NCBI GenBank assembly: GCA_028703445.1
Contig: JAQVMW010000001.1
Coordinates: forward strand, 62,001 to 126,000
Source: Candidatus Peribacteraceae bacterium
GTDB lineage: Bacteria > Patescibacteriota > Gracilibacteria > Peribacterales > Peribacteraceae
Direction: 5' to 3'
Length of the DNA stretch: 64,000 bases
The notes beneath the pieces are model-generated. The model was not told the origin of the DNA, searched no databases, and worked only from the letters and a program-made list of their open reading frames with translations. Below, piece after piece: positions 26,101 through 34,159 of this stretch. The number at the start of each line of letters is the position of its first letter. The stretch's first letter is position 1. The position numbers and the translations under genes are program-made.

Positions 26101-27525
26101 GTCAACGGCATCGTGCTGGCCGAGGACGGCAAGAAGATGAGCAAGCGCCTCAAGAACTATCCGGAGCCGATCGAAGTGGTCCATCGCCACGGTGCGGACG
26201 CCGTGCGCTTCACGCTCATGAGTTCGCCCGCCGTCCGGGGCGAAGACCTGCGCTTCTCGGAAACACTCGTTTCGGAGACCGTGCGTTCCGTGCTACTTCC
26301 GCTCTGGAACGTCTTTGTCTTCTTCGTGACCTACGCGAACGCCGCGAAGTTCGAGCCGGTCGAAAGCCGCCGTCACAGTAACCATCCTCTGGATCGTTAC
26401 ATCCGCGCCGAGGTGCAGGATCTCGTCAACCGCATCACGCGCGAGCTCGACCGCTACGACCTGTCGGCCGCCTGCAGCGAGATGCACGACACGATCGACG
26501 CGCTCACCAACTGGTACGTGCGCCTCTCGCGCCGCCGTTTCGCCGGCAAGGGCGCGGTGGATGAAGAGGATACGAGCCCATCCGCGGAACTTTCGACACA
26601 TGAAGGAGAGCAGACGGAAGCGCTCGCGACTCTCTATGACGTGCTCCTCACCATCTGCCAGGTACTCGCCCCGTTCTGCCCGTTCATCACCGACGCGATC
26701 TACGTGAATCTCGTCCCCGAAGACCACGGATCGGTGCACCTGACCAACTGGCCCGACTGCAAGGAACTCACGACTGAAGAGCGTGCGCTCATCGAGCGCA
26801 ACCGCCTGCTTCGACTGATCGTGTCGCTCGGCCTCGGCATCCGCGGAGCAAAAAAACTCAAGGTGCGCCAACCGCTCGCGCGCGCCCTCGTCGCCCTGCC
26901 ACCGTCGGTCTCGACCGACGTGGCCCTGCCGCCGGCTCTCGCGAAGATTGCACTCACCGAAGGTGACCGCGACCTCCTCAAGAACGAACTCAATGTGAAA
27001 GATTTGGAATTCGCCGCAGACCCCGGCACGCTCGCTCAACGTTTCGCGCAGGTGGATGCGCGTAAGGTGGGTCCGCGCCTGGGTGCGCGCGTGCAGGAAA
27101 TCATCAAGGCAGGCAAGGCGGGGGATTTCACGGTGCGGGAGGATGGCGCCGTGCTCATCCTGGATGAAGTACTCGCTCCCGATGAGGTGAACATCACGTA
27201 TCGCAGCAGGGAGGGTGAAGACATCGCAGCCGACAAGGGCGTCGTCGTGAGCATGGAAACGACCGTGACTGAAGCGCTCAAACGCGAAGGCCTGGCACGC
27301 GATCTCATCCGCGCAGTACAGAAAATCCGCAAGGAAGCGGGATTGCACTTCGCCGACTCGATTGCGCTTGAGATAGACGGCCTACAGCAAATCTTGCAGG
27401 AACACGGCAACGTGATCGCACAGGAAACGCATGCCGTGCTGCAGGAGAATGATGGAAACCCGGTACGCGTGAACATTGACGGATCGGACGTGACGGTGAG
27501 GCTGAAGAAATTGTCACATGGATAA
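23143..27525 (+). CDS. ileS: Isoleucyl-tRNA synthetase with two inserted histidine-phosphatase domains
   Basis: Charges tRNA-Ile. HIGH is PPFATGLPHYGH, KMSKS is KMSKRLKNYPEP, and DCWFESGSMPYAQ, the anticodon domain and an eukaryote-like C-terminus are present. The catalytic core is broken twice. Residues about 505-690 are a phosphoglycerate-mutase/histidine-phosphatase domain (VLRHGESEGN; second His VTHADPL). After the native DLHKHIVDDIMW motif a second one follows (about 721-905; LVRHGETDYN; VACHGGPLK). Both keep their catalytic residues. Total 1460 aa against about 1000-1050 normally. TACACT lies 8 nt before the ATG. Confidence 0.95.
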   Translation: MFDPVDPKQRLPELEEGILRYWQEEDIFKRSLRLRSTGTGDLLDGPVGGKGEAFSFYDGPPFATGLPHYGHLLAGTIKDVIPRYQTMRGKYVERRFGWDCHGLPVENLVEKEQNIASRREIEQMGVDTFNALCRTSVQRYTKEWRTVVSRMGRFVDMDNDYRTMDPEYMESIWWVFNQLHTKGLVYEGRKAMQVCPRCETPLSNFEVTQGYKDIDDIAVTWKFRLAGEKNTFVLAWTTTPWSTLSTMGLSIKPDALYAKVRAGDEDLIMVKSRVAEVMKGTEQFEIVDEFPGRKLVGKAYEHIAPWYGEIPEVKKNPHVYHIFAADYVDPSEGTGIVTINGSYGEIDMEAAKKNKLPIIMDVQMNGHFGPEAGPYAGMHVEDGEKQIIEDSRKKRFVWRKETYRHSYPHCWRCETPLLNYATSSWFVNVSKIKEDILASNAKTTWVPAHVRDGRFGKWLAGARDWAISRNRYWGTPLPIWRCNETKDLTVIQSRDELMAQQRIRFTKVSVLRHGESEGNLVPVYQGTCPGTHLTATGKKQAAAAADFLNAGEISAIYCSPLDRTKETAAIIAKATGAPVIVDERLHEVLFGDYEGKTVDFSDLTFVKARRAHKLETNAPESIYHFPGMETFGAVHERISAFLEEVLPRYRGGHIVIVTHADPLQNIQHFFTLEDPMKLNHRPYPRYAEPVTFFWDHRTQSQLDLHKHIVDDIMWGASEQKNDIQLTLVRHGETDYNAKDIVNGGNVDTLLNETGRSQVRALAKKLKKKKYDVIISSNLKRAVETAEILSAELKVPHAARWKELNERDTGDWSGKPEQKYRTALPNGVIASPGLSPLTPPGGESFEAFLRRLEEALQRIRAEYPGKRVLVACHGGPLKCLQALVDNLSLAEAAALAPKNAETIDLKLPALMQRIPEVLDCWFESGSMPYAQSHFPFAFSKNNHNSKFPPGFPADFIAEGMDQTRGWFYTLMILSTALYKQPAFLNCIVNGIVLAEDGKKMSKRLKNYPEPIEVVHRHGADAVRFTLMSSPAVRGEDLRFSETLVSETVRSVLLPLWNVFVFFVTYANAAKFEPVESRRHSNHPLDRYIRAEVQDLVNRITRELDRYDLSAACSEMHDTIDALTNWYVRLSRRRFAGKGAVDEEDTSPSAELSTHEGEQTEALATLYDVLLTICQVLAPFCPFITDAIYVNLVPEDHGSVHLTNWPDCKELTTEERALIERNRLLRLIVSLGLGIRGAKKLKVRQPLARALVALPPSVSTDVALPPALAKIALTEGDRDLLKNELNVKDLEFAADPGTLAQRFAQVDARKVGPRLGARVQEIIKAGKAGDFTVREDGAVLILDEVLAPDEVNITYRSREGEDIAADKGVVVSMETTVTEALKREGLARDLIRAVQKIRKEAGLHFADSIALEIDGLQQILQEHGNVIAQETHAVLQENDGNPVRVNIDGSDVTVRLKKLSHG

Positions 27526-27652
27526 ATGACTGCATTGTTCGCAAGCGAACCCGTGCCGTGTGCAAATCTCATTTCTACCACCATGAAACAATGTAACAAT
27601 TTAACCATGTAGCCATTCCCCCATCAGCTCTTCAGCAGCTACACTCTCCCCC

Positions 27653-28048
27653 ATGTCCAACGATTCCGGAGGTTCCCTCCCACTCAAGATCACCATCAAA
27701 GCAATTCTGAACGTCACCCTCGTCTGGGCGATGGCCACATACCTCGATCAGTATTTCGCGCTCACCGGAGGGTGGCGGGCGATTGTCATCGTCGGTGCGC
27801 TCTTAACACTCTTGAATCTCCTCGTCCGCCCGATCCTCGCCGTTTTGACGCTCCCCTTAAAAATCTTCGCCACTATTCTCGCTGTGATCGTGGTGAACGG
27901 CATTTTCGTGTGGCTCGTGCATTTGCTCGTCCTCAAGATGGACCCCGCCATCGTGGGGCTCGAGATCTACGGCGGAGTCTGGGGCTGGATCGTCGTGGCC
28001 GCAGCGATCGGGTTTGCGAACTGGGTGATGAAGGAAATCATCCGATAG
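27653..28048 (+). CDS. Phage-holin superfamily IV / YvlD-like membrane protein
   Basis: 131 aa with four hydrophobic helices (IKAILNVTLVWAMATYL, IVIVGALLTLLNLLVRPIL, IFATILAVIVVNGIFVWLV, GWIVVAAAIGFANWV). LNLLVRPILAVLTLPL is the family signature. In bacteria these are housekeeping small membrane proteins linked to envelope stress, rather than lysis holins. TACACT lies 7 nt before the ATG. Confidence 0.85.
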   Translation: MSNDSGGSLPLKITIKAILNVTLVWAMATYLDQYFALTGGWRAIVIVGALLTLLNLLVRPILAVLTLPLKIFATILAVIVVNGIFVWLVHLLVLKMDPAIVGLEIYGGVWGWIVVAAAIGFANWVMKEIIR

Positions 28049-28059
28049 TGATACATGTC

Positions 28060-28125
28060 ATGGTGAGCACTGTCGAACCATAGACACACGAAGTCATCCT
28101 TCGACAGAGCTCAGGATGACAACAC
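28060..28125. repeat. Dispersed palindromes, CATGGTGAGC and TCATCCTTCGACAG types
   Basis: Two adjacent hairpins: CATGGTGAGCACTGTCGAACCATA, and GTCATCCTTCGACAG pairing with GAGCTCAGGATGAC. They are the same family as at 5594-5715 and the copy inside alaS. They sit between convergent genes. Confidence 0.7.
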
Positions 28126-28138
28126 TCGCGAAAGATCT

Positions 28139-28333
28139 CTACGGCAGCTTGTTCACAAAATCATGGAGCGCCCACGTGAGCCCTTTGATCGCCACGTTGG
28201 AGGGCATCTGACGGTACGAAGCGATGAAGCCGAACTCCTTCACGTCCTTCTGAAATCCGAAGACGATGAAGCTCGGAATATTGAGGTCTGCAAGGAATGC
28301 CTCAACGCGTTTCTGGAGTTCCTGGTGGTCCAT
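28139..28333 (-). CDS. Small conserved-type protein, unknown function
   Basis: 64 aa (MDHQELQKRVEAFLADLN), soluble, ending in GLTWALHDFVNKLP. The pattern of an N-terminal helix followed by short strands (SFIVFGFQKD, EFGFIASYRQ) suggests a small alpha/beta fold. No family is recognised. It is convergent with the holin-like gene. Confidence 0.55.
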   Translation of the reverse strand: MDHQELQKRVEAFLADLNIPSFIVFGFQKDVKEFGFIASYRQMPSNVAIKGLTWALHDFVNKLP

Positions 28334-28365
28334 AGTTCTGAGGGGAAATGACGATAGAATAGATT

Positions 28366-28435
28366 GTCGATTGGCGATTTGTCGATTGGCGCTATCTCAT
28401 CAAATTTGCCAATCGCCAATTTGAAAATCGCCAAT
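28366..28435. repeat. CGATTGGCGATTT repeat with inverted copies
   Basis: Two direct copies of GTCGATTGGCGATTT-like sequence are followed by two inverted copies (GCCAATCGCCAATTTG). A run of the same unit also encodes residues TIGDLAIGDF in RibE (around 15045-15075). Confidence 0.6.
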
Positions 28436-28485
28436 GATCAACCGTGCCTGTGCTACGATGCCTCACCGAGCTCCCGTTCACCTTC

Positions 28486-29640
28486 ATGTGCTTTCTTCGC
28501 TGGATCGTTTCCCTCTCAATCATCGCCATCGGATGCCTGCCCACCGCAGCAGCAGCTTCGGCTTTCTCGGATGTGCCTGATACGCACCCCTACGCCGAGG
28601 CGATCGAACTCCTGCGACAGCGTGGCATCGTGCAGGGATTCGTCGTGCCCGGGGAGTACCGCGTCTTCTGGCCCGAGTCCCCCGTGACCCGTGCGGAATT
28701 CGTAAAGATGATCGCGCATGCCCTGGCCCCGCAGACACTCATCGACGGCTGCCTGAGCGACGCTTCCACGCTCCAGAAGTACGGCCTCGGCATGGAATTT
28801 AGTGATGTGACACCCGATGCGTGGTACGCCCCGGCGGTCTGTGTGGCATGGTCGTACAGATTTATCTCGGGCTACGGGGACGGCAGCTTCCGCCCGGATC
28901 GCCCGATCACCCTCGCCGAAGGATCCAAAATCCTCTCGATCGCATTCAAATTAGCACCGGTGCAAATCCCGGATTTGGATTCACTGGGCAAGGAGTGGTA
29001 TAAGCCCTACTTGCATTACATGGATAGCGCGGGAGCTATTCCGCCGACCGCACAGGACTACGCGCATATCCTCACCCGCGGCGAAGTGGCCGAAATGCTC
29101 GCTCGGCTCTTAAAGCTCCCCTCCGAACTGCCACCCGCGGAGCGCATCGCGCTCGATGAAGTGGAAGTGGCAAATCCCGTCACATGGGCGGAGGCACGCA
29201 ACGCCTCCCTCGGCTACGCACTCTCCTACCCCAGCTCCTGGCCCACTCCGCATCTCGTGACCCGCGGCTCGTACGATGGAACGATTGCCCCCAAACTGCC
29301 CGCACTCTGGAAACTCTACGTCGGCCCGCAGAGAAAATGCTGGGGCTGGAACGCTTGTGTCGAGACGGATTTCTCGCTCACGGGCTTCGATCGGGACCAT
29401 GCGGCACAAGCTCTGGCTGAACTGAACGAAGCCGCCAATGTTTCGATCCTCTCGGATCAGACCGTTGACCACACGCGGACAATCCTTTATGAAGAAACTA
29501 CTTCTTGCTCTGTGCGTGGTGCCTTTATCATCACCGCACAACGTTTCCTGCGTTTCACCATGCACTGCGGGAGTAAGTTGCATAATCCACAAACGGCCTA
29601 TATGCGCATACTGGGGAAACTGCAGATCTCTGAGAATTGA
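28486..29640 (+). CDS. Secreted SLH-domain protein
   Basis: The start MCFLRWIVSLSIIAIG begins a signal peptide; the longer frame adds 14 residues that overlap a TACGAT -10. Three SLH repeats follow (about 25-200; FSDVPDTHPYAEAIELL, FISGYGDGSFRPDRPI, AHILTRGEVAEML). The C-terminal 170 residues (SLGYALSYPSSWP, CSVRGAFIITAQRF) have Cys pairs and resemble PsbP/DUF-type exported domains. 384 aa. It is followed by another SLH gene. Confidence 0.82.
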   Translation: MCFLRWIVSLSIIAIGCLPTAAAASAFSDVPDTHPYAEAIELLRQRGIVQGFVVPGEYRVFWPESPVTRAEFVKMIAHALAPQTLIDGCLSDASTLQKYGLGMEFSDVTPDAWYAPAVCVAWSYRFISGYGDGSFRPDRPITLAEGSKILSIAFKLAPVQIPDLDSLGKEWYKPYLHYMDSAGAIPPTAQDYAHILTRGEVAEMLARLLKLPSELPPAERIALDEVEVANPVTWAEARNASLGYALSYPSSWPTPHLVTRGSYDGTIAPKLPALWKLYVGPQRKCWGWNACVETDFSLTGFDRDHAAQALAELNEAANVSILSDQTVDHTRTILYEETTSCSVRGAFIITAQRFLRFTMHCGSKLHNPQTAYMRILGKLQISEN

Positions 29641-29789
29641 TCACTCCGAGCAAAGCTCGGGATGGCCACTTTTCAATCCGTCAACGAAAGGACTGCCTGC
29701 ATCAGAAGCACAGGGCAATTCCTGTGTTCAACGCCTGTTGCAGAGATGACAAGAAGCGTTCACAATCACTTCCTTTTCCCCATGTTCCC

Positions 29790-30404
29790 ATGCGTACTCG
29801 CCCTCTCTCTTTCTTCCTCGTCTGTTCCCTGTTCCTTCCGCAACTTGCGTCCGCGTACTTCCCCGAAGACGTGACGTTGCCGCCCGGCCCGCCCATGCAG
29901 GTCGAGGAGCCCCTCCTCGAGGCCCTGCCTCCTCCGCTGCCCGCCGTGGAGCCTGTCGCCTACACCTGGAACTCCGATTCGACGATCAAACGCTCCACCT
30001 TCGTGGCCGCGATCGTGCGCCGGCTCTTTAAGCCATCGGAGCGCTGCTTCCTCAAACTCTCGGAATCCGACTACTCCCTGCTGGCGCGTGATGTTGAGAA
30101 GGACGCCTCGTACGGCATCGATCTCTGCACCGCTATGCGTGCGGGAGTCATGCGCGGCTTCACGGACGGCAATTTCCGCCCGAACGCACTCGTGACGCGC
30201 GCCGAGGCCGCCAAGGCGTTGGCCAAGGCCTTTGAGCTGGCAACGGATACCACCGACCCTGCCGAACAGTGGTTTGCTCACTACGTCAAAGCGCTCATCG
30301 ACGGCGGCGCGCTCTCGGCCGATGCCGACCTGAATGGCCCCATCACCCGCGGCGAACTCTCGAAGATGCTGTGGGCTGCGCGGGCAATGAAGAAAGCGCA
30401 GTAA
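29790..30404 (+). CDS. Short secreted SLH-domain protein
   Basis: The start MRTRPLSFFLVCSLFLPQ is a signal peptide, so the upstream 50 codons of open frame are excluded. A Pro-rich stretch (LPPGPPMQVEEPLLEALPPP) is followed by SLH repeats (VMRGFTDGNFRPNALVTRAE, GGALSADADLNGPITRGE). 204 aa. It probably forms an envelope pair with the SLH gene before it and ends at a strong terminator. Confidence 0.82.
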   Translation: MRTRPLSFFLVCSLFLPQLASAYFPEDVTLPPGPPMQVEEPLLEALPPPLPAVEPVAYTWNSDSTIKRSTFVAAIVRRLFKPSERCFLKLSESDYSLLARDVEKDASYGIDLCTAMRAGVMRGFTDGNFRPNALVTRAEAAKALAKAFELATDTTDPAEQWFAHYVKALIDGGALSADADLNGPITRGELSKMLWAARAMKKAQ

Positions 30405-30417
30405 ATTCCATTCGACA

Positions 30418-30468
30418 TGCAACACCACCCCGATCGCGAGAGAGGGGTGGTTGTTCCTGTTTTTTTCG
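30418..30468 (+). terminator. Intrinsic terminator of the SLH pair
   Basis: CAACACCACCCC pairs with GGGGTGGTTGTT around a loop with GATCGCGAGAGA. A run of seven T follows a few bases later. It lies between convergent genes. Confidence 0.75.
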
Positions 30469-30475
30469 AGAAAGA

Positions 30476-31267
30476 TCAGCACTCATTCACACGATTGATT
30501 GCTTCCAGAATCTCCCTTCCGCGCGCCTGCAGAAACGAAACGGCGCCGGCCATGTACTCGGTCATTTTCTCGGGAGTGACCGCGTACGAGAGGAAACACC
30601 GCAAGGCATCAGTGGCCCCCCGGACGTTCTCCTCCACGAGAAACCGGCCGACGAATGCGTGCTGTTCCACATTATCCGTGTCGTCGAATGAGAAACCAAC
30701 TGATGCGCCTGATCCTTGCCGCCGGACGAAGAAGAAATACGCATCAAACGGAAGTGAAATACCGAAATGGGAAGCCATACGGATATGAGACGCAATCTCT
30801 GCAAGAAGAGGAGTGAAATTATCGATCTCCGTGAGCGGCTGACGTTCCAGTTTTCCGCGTGCAAGACTGGAGTTCTGCGAAACCGTGAGCACGCCATCGG
30901 CGTTGCCGTCCGGCATCATGATGATCTCTTTCATCGGCGATGTCTCGCGCTGATAGGTGGGGAAAACGGGAAGCGCATTACGCCTGAGCAGCTCGTGATT
31001 CCGCTGCGCCCGCAGCGCATCGCCCCTCAGCAAAAAACACTTCATGACGCAATCGCGCACAGCCGAACGTCGCCCAGCTTCCCCTCCCCCAAGAATTTCC
31101 GCCACACGGCAACGAACATGATAAATGACGCCGAACGCCCCCTCGCCGATCCACTCCGCACTCTCCACGATCACACCCTGTTCTCCGCCGCCCTCCCGGT
31201 CGAACGTAAGCGTATCACCCGCCTCCACACGGGGAAGATCGTCGGCAGAGGGACGATGCTCGGACAT
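30476..31267 (-). CDS. Protein-kinase-like protein
   Basis: 263 aa. A glycine-rich loop WIGEGAFGVIYHVRC and a following VMKCF, like the VAIK lysine, are typical of Ser/Thr protein kinases. After that the usual HRD and DFG motifs are not visible: NFTPLLAEIASHIRMA stands where the catalytic loop would be. It may be a divergent kinase or a pseudokinase. There is no membrane segment. A TACAGT -10 lies about 10 nt before the ATG. It is convergent with the SLH pair. Confidence 0.55.
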   Translation of the reverse strand: MSEHRPSADDLPRVEAGDTLTFDREGGGEQGVIVESAEWIGEGAFGVIYHVRCRVAEILGGGEAGRRSAVRDCVMKCFLLRGDALRAQRNHELLRRNALPVFPTYQRETSPMKEIIMMPDGNADGVLTVSQNSSLARGKLERQPLTEIDNFTPLLAEIASHIRMASHFGISLPFDAYFFFVRRQGSGASVGFSFDDTDNVEQHAFVGRFLVEENVRGATDALRCFLSYAVTPEKMTEYMAGAVSFLQARGREILEAINRVNEC

Positions 31268-31348
31268 AGGAGCGGCACTGTAACACTCTGCATCCGGAAG
31301 AACCAGAAAGCGGAATTCTGCAGAGAACAGACGGATACGGCCAAGCCC

Positions 31349-32098
31349 TCACACCTCAATCCGCGAGAAGAGGTAGCTGCCAATGAAGAGGCACAGGAAG
31401 GTCCAGAGCGAGAGCACGGAAAGATCGGTCAGCATGCCCAAATGCGACGCGCCGATAAAAACGCCGCGCATGGCATCCACCCCGTACGTCAGCGGATCGA
31501 TGCGGGTGATGACCGCGACGAGCGGAGGCAGGCCCTCCAGCGGAAAGAGCGCGCCCGAAAGGAAGAAGAGCGGCATGACGAGGAAGTTCATGACCAGCTG
31601 AAAACCGTGGAAGTCATCCATGACCGAGGCGATCCCCGTGCCGAACGCCGTGAAGAGAAGGGCAATCAGGAACATGATGGGGAGCGCGAGCGCGACGGAG
31701 AACACGGACTCGGGACGGAACCCGGCAATGAGGGCGATCAGGAATACGATGAGACCCTGAATCGTGGCTACCGTGGCGCCGCCGAGCGTGCGGCCCAGCA
31801 TGATGCTCATGCGCGAGACGGGGGCGACGAGCGTCTCCTTCAAAAATCCGAACTGCCGGTCCCAGATGATCTCGATGCCCGTGAAGACCGAGGTGAACAG
31901 GATCGCCATGCAGATCACGCCCGGAGCCAGAAACTGGATGTAATTGCCTCCGCCGGATTTCTGGAACATGGGACCGAGCCCGAACCCGAGCGCGAAGAGA
32001 AAGAGGATCGGCTGGCCGAGCGAGCCGATCACGCGCGCGCGGGAGCGCACGAAGCGCTTGAGTTGGCGGAGCCAGAGGATGGAGAGGGTGGAAAGCAT
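31349..32098 (-). CDS. ABC-2 type exporter, membrane subunit
   Basis: 249 aa with six hydrophobic segments (PILFLFALGFGLG, GVICMAILFTSVFTG, VATIQGLIVFLIALIAG, ALPIMFLIALLFTAFG, NFLVMPLFFLSGALFP, LSLWTFLCLFIGSYLF). ETLVAPVSR and FFLSGALFPLEGLPP are the ABC-2/DrrB signatures. It starts 11 nt after the ATPase gene. The longer open frame upstream lies inside the ATPase gene and is not used. Substrate unknown; drug- or lipid-type export is usual. Confidence 0.9.
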   Translation of the reverse strand: MLSTLSILWLRQLKRFVRSRARVIGSLGQPILFLFALGFGLGPMFQKSGGGNYIQFLAPGVICMAILFTSVFTGIEIIWDRQFGFLKETLVAPVSRMSIMLGRTLGGATVATIQGLIVFLIALIAGFRPESVFSVALALPIMFLIALLFTAFGTGIASVMDDFHGFQLVMNFLVMPLFFLSGALFPLEGLPPLVAVITRIDPLTYGVDAMRGVFIGASHLGMLTDLSVLSLWTFLCLFIGSYLFSRIEV

Positions 32099-32109
32099 GA
32101 TGGAAAGAA

Positions 32110-32904
32110 TTAGCGGCGCATGTTGCGCATGCGCATGCGGAATTGGTCGGCAGCTCCCAGCTGCTCGTCGCGGATCTGGTGCCCCGTGAGGGAGAGGAAC
32201 GCCTCTTCGAGGCTCTTGGTCTGCGTGCGCTGCTGAAGCTCTGCCGACGTGCCGTGTGCGACGATCTTGCCGTGATCGATGACCGCGATCGTATCGGCCA
32301 CGCGATCGGCCTCTTCCATGTAGTGCGTAGTGAGAAATACGGTGATGCCCTCGGACTTGTTGAGCGCCATAACGTACTCCCACATGTGATTGCGCGTCTG
32401 AGGGTCGAGGCCGATGGTCGGCTCGTCGAGGAAGAGCACCTTGGGGTGGTGCAGGAGCCCGCGGGCGATCTCGAGCCGCCGCTTCATGCCGCCCGAGAAT
32501 TCCCTCATGAGGTCGTTCTTGCGGTCCGAGAGCTCGACGATCGAAAGGAGCTGCTCGATGCGGTCCCGCCGGAGCTTTTTTTCAAGTCCGTACAGGACCC
32601 CGTGGATTTCCATGTTCTCCCACGCCGTGAGCTCGTCATCCACGCTGGGATCCTGAAAGACGATGCCGAACGACTTACGCGCTTCACTCTGATGCGCCAC
32701 CGGATCGTGCCCGTCGATCTCGATCGTGCCGCTCGTGGGGTGGAGCAACGTCGTGAGCATCTTGATCGTGGTCGTCTTGCCGGCGCCGTTGGGGCCGAGG
32801 AAAGCGAAGATCTGCCCGTGTTCCACTTCAAACGAGATGTGATCCACGGCCGTGAAGTCGCGAAATTTCTTGGTCACCTCTGTTGCGCGGATGATGGCCG
32901 TCAC
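32110..32904 (-). CDS. ABC exporter ATPase (DrrA/CcmA type)
   Basis: 264 aa. Walker A GPNGAGKTTTIKML, Q-loop FQDPSVDD, signature FSGGMKRRLEIARGL, Walker B VLFLDEPTIGLDPQTR, H-loop TTHYMEEAD. It drives the membrane subunit encoded next. The start is GTG at 32904 (VTAIIRATEVTKKF), because TATACT (32912-32917) lies 7 nt before it; a more distant ATG would put the -10 inside the gene. Confidence 0.93.
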   Translation of the reverse strand: MTAIIRATEVTKKFRDFTAVDHISFEVEHGQIFAFLGPNGAGKTTTIKMLTTLLHPTSGTIEIDGHDPVAHQSEARKSFGIVFQDPSVDDELTAWENMEIHGVLYGLEKKLRRDRIEQLLSIVELSDRKNDLMREFSGGMKRRLEIARGLLHHPKVLFLDEPTIGLDPQTRNHMWEYVMALNKSEGITVFLTTHYMEEADRVADTIAVIDHGKIVAHGTSAELQQRTQTKSLEEAFLSLTGHQIRDEQLGAADQFRMRMRNMRR

Positions 32905-32994
32905 GGAAAGAAGTATAGCAGAGAGGGCATTAAGAATGATTAAGGGAAAGAAGCGGGTCTGCAAACTGCCGGCTATGAGCGGGCAAAACTCTTC

Positions 32995-33447
32995 TTAGGG
33001 AGCTTCTGTGTTCCCTGCGCTTGGATTCGGGTCGCTGGGATCCGGACAATCGCCGTCGAGGTTCGATTGTGCATTGCACAGCGTGCCGTCAATGCGTTTG
33101 CACATCGGGGTTGCCGTTCCCACGCCTTCCACTTTTCCGCCGGTGACTATGCAATAAATCTCCGCTTCATTTTCATAACCGGTAATCTTCAGCCCGCCCA
33201 CCGGACAATTGCCGCGCAGAAGCGCCCACTCTTCGCATTGCCGATTGTCCTCGAAAAGACACACGCCGTATTCGCCTTTCTTGTTTTTTCGGATTTCAAG
33301 CGTGCCGCCTTTATCAACGCAATTCACGGAAGCGGGATTGGCCATTTGTGCGTTTTTTCCGTCGTCGGTTTTGTCTGCGGGGGAACTTTGGCATCCGGCC
33401 AGAATGAACAGCGCACTCGCGCCAAGAATCAAAAATGTTTTTTTCAT
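32995..33447 (-). CDS. DUF333-family lipoprotein
   Basis: 150 aa. A lipoprotein signal (MKKTFLILGASALFILAGC, lipobox LAGC) is followed by a DUF333 domain with NPASVNCVDKGGTLEIR, GEYGVCLFEDNRQCEEW and LLRGNCPVGG. A second Cys-rich part (EIYCIVTGGKVEG, NAQSNLDGDC) seems to be a degenerate repeat. It acts outside the cytoplasmic membrane; the function of the family is not established. Confidence 0.88.
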   Translation of the reverse strand: MKKTFLILGASALFILAGCQSSPADKTDDGKNAQMANPASVNCVDKGGTLEIRKNKKGEYGVCLFEDNRQCEEWALLRGNCPVGGLKITGYENEAEIYCIVTGGKVEGVGTATPMCKRIDGTLCNAQSNLDGDCPDPSDPNPSAGNTEAP

Positions 33448-33732
33448 AATAACTTTGTTGGAAAAACGAATAGAAGCCTCCTTCTATCTTCTTCTCTCCC
33501 CTCCCGAGAGTCCACCCAACACAGCAATTTGTCGATGGAAGAGTGGTAGAGAAACCAAAGGAGCGTAGAATGACGGTCTCGATCGTTCACAGCATGGGGA
33601 TAACCCGACTACGCGGATATTTCGTTTCTCGATAGATTCTGATCACATTGTGCCCTTCGGCAAGCTCAGGGCACAGGATCTTCGGCCTCACGCTGCGCGC
33701 TGCGCGCTTGCGTTCGGCTCGCATTCACCTGT
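33448..33732. other. Gap before tmRNA with one palindrome
   Basis: No gene is seen. GTGCCCTTCGGCAAGCTCAG at 33651-33676 pairs with its own 3' part (GAGCTTG-type palindrome) and matches the copy in alaS. A second self-complementary run, CTGCGCGCTGCGCGC, is at about 33693. The tmRNA promoter could not be placed. Confidence 0.45.
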
Positions 33733-34146
33733 GGGGATGAAATGGTTTCGACAGCGTGATACTGGCGTGGTTTCGCTTCTGTTCGGGAGGGCAACGGTTC
33801 CCGCACCCACTGTTGCACCCAATAAATGCTGATAAAGGCATTTTTGCTGCCCTCGAAGATACGGTTCTCGGCGCGCTCCGCAAGGTGAACGCTGTACCTG
33901 CCTTCGCTCTCGCAGCGTAAGTCCGCTCTACGCGGACACGTCTCACCCTCGATTCTCGCTACAGGAATGAGGCGCAATCAGCGAGGTAGCAGAGCCGTCT
34001 GATGTCGCGGCACTGTGGTCAACCAGGCATCATCCCTCGCACCTTTCTCTGCTCTTCTCTTAGGGCTGCGAGTACGAGAAGTCCATGACAGTACAGGCAG
34101 CGGCGCTACACGTTGGACCCGGGTTCGATTCCCGGCATCTCCACCA
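33733..34146 (+). ncRNA. ssrA: tmRNA
   Basis: Rescues stalled ribosomes. The 5' end GGGGATGAAATGGTTTCGAC and the 3' end GGACCCGGGTTCGATTCCCG close an alanine-type acceptor (GGGGATG with CATCTCC, one G-U) followed by ACCA. A PK1-like fold (GCAACGGT with ACTGTTGC) ends about 9 nt before the resume codon. The tag frame runs from GCT at 33828 to TAA at 33918-33920 and gives 30 residues ending in PAFALAA, with the typical ALAA degron. The tag is unusually long. Confidence 0.93.
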
Positions 34147-34159
34147 TCATTACAACGTA

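Noticed and set aside
23110-26190. 1026-codon open frame on the minus strand opposite ileS
   Set aside because: It mirrors the high-GC codon pattern of ileS. ileS has clear motifs throughout and its own promoter, while the antisense product resembles no family.
30767-32113. 448-codon plus-strand frame
   Set aside because: It is antisense to the kinase-like gene and the ABC permease; its Glu/Arg/His-rich product is typical of a reverse-strand shadow.
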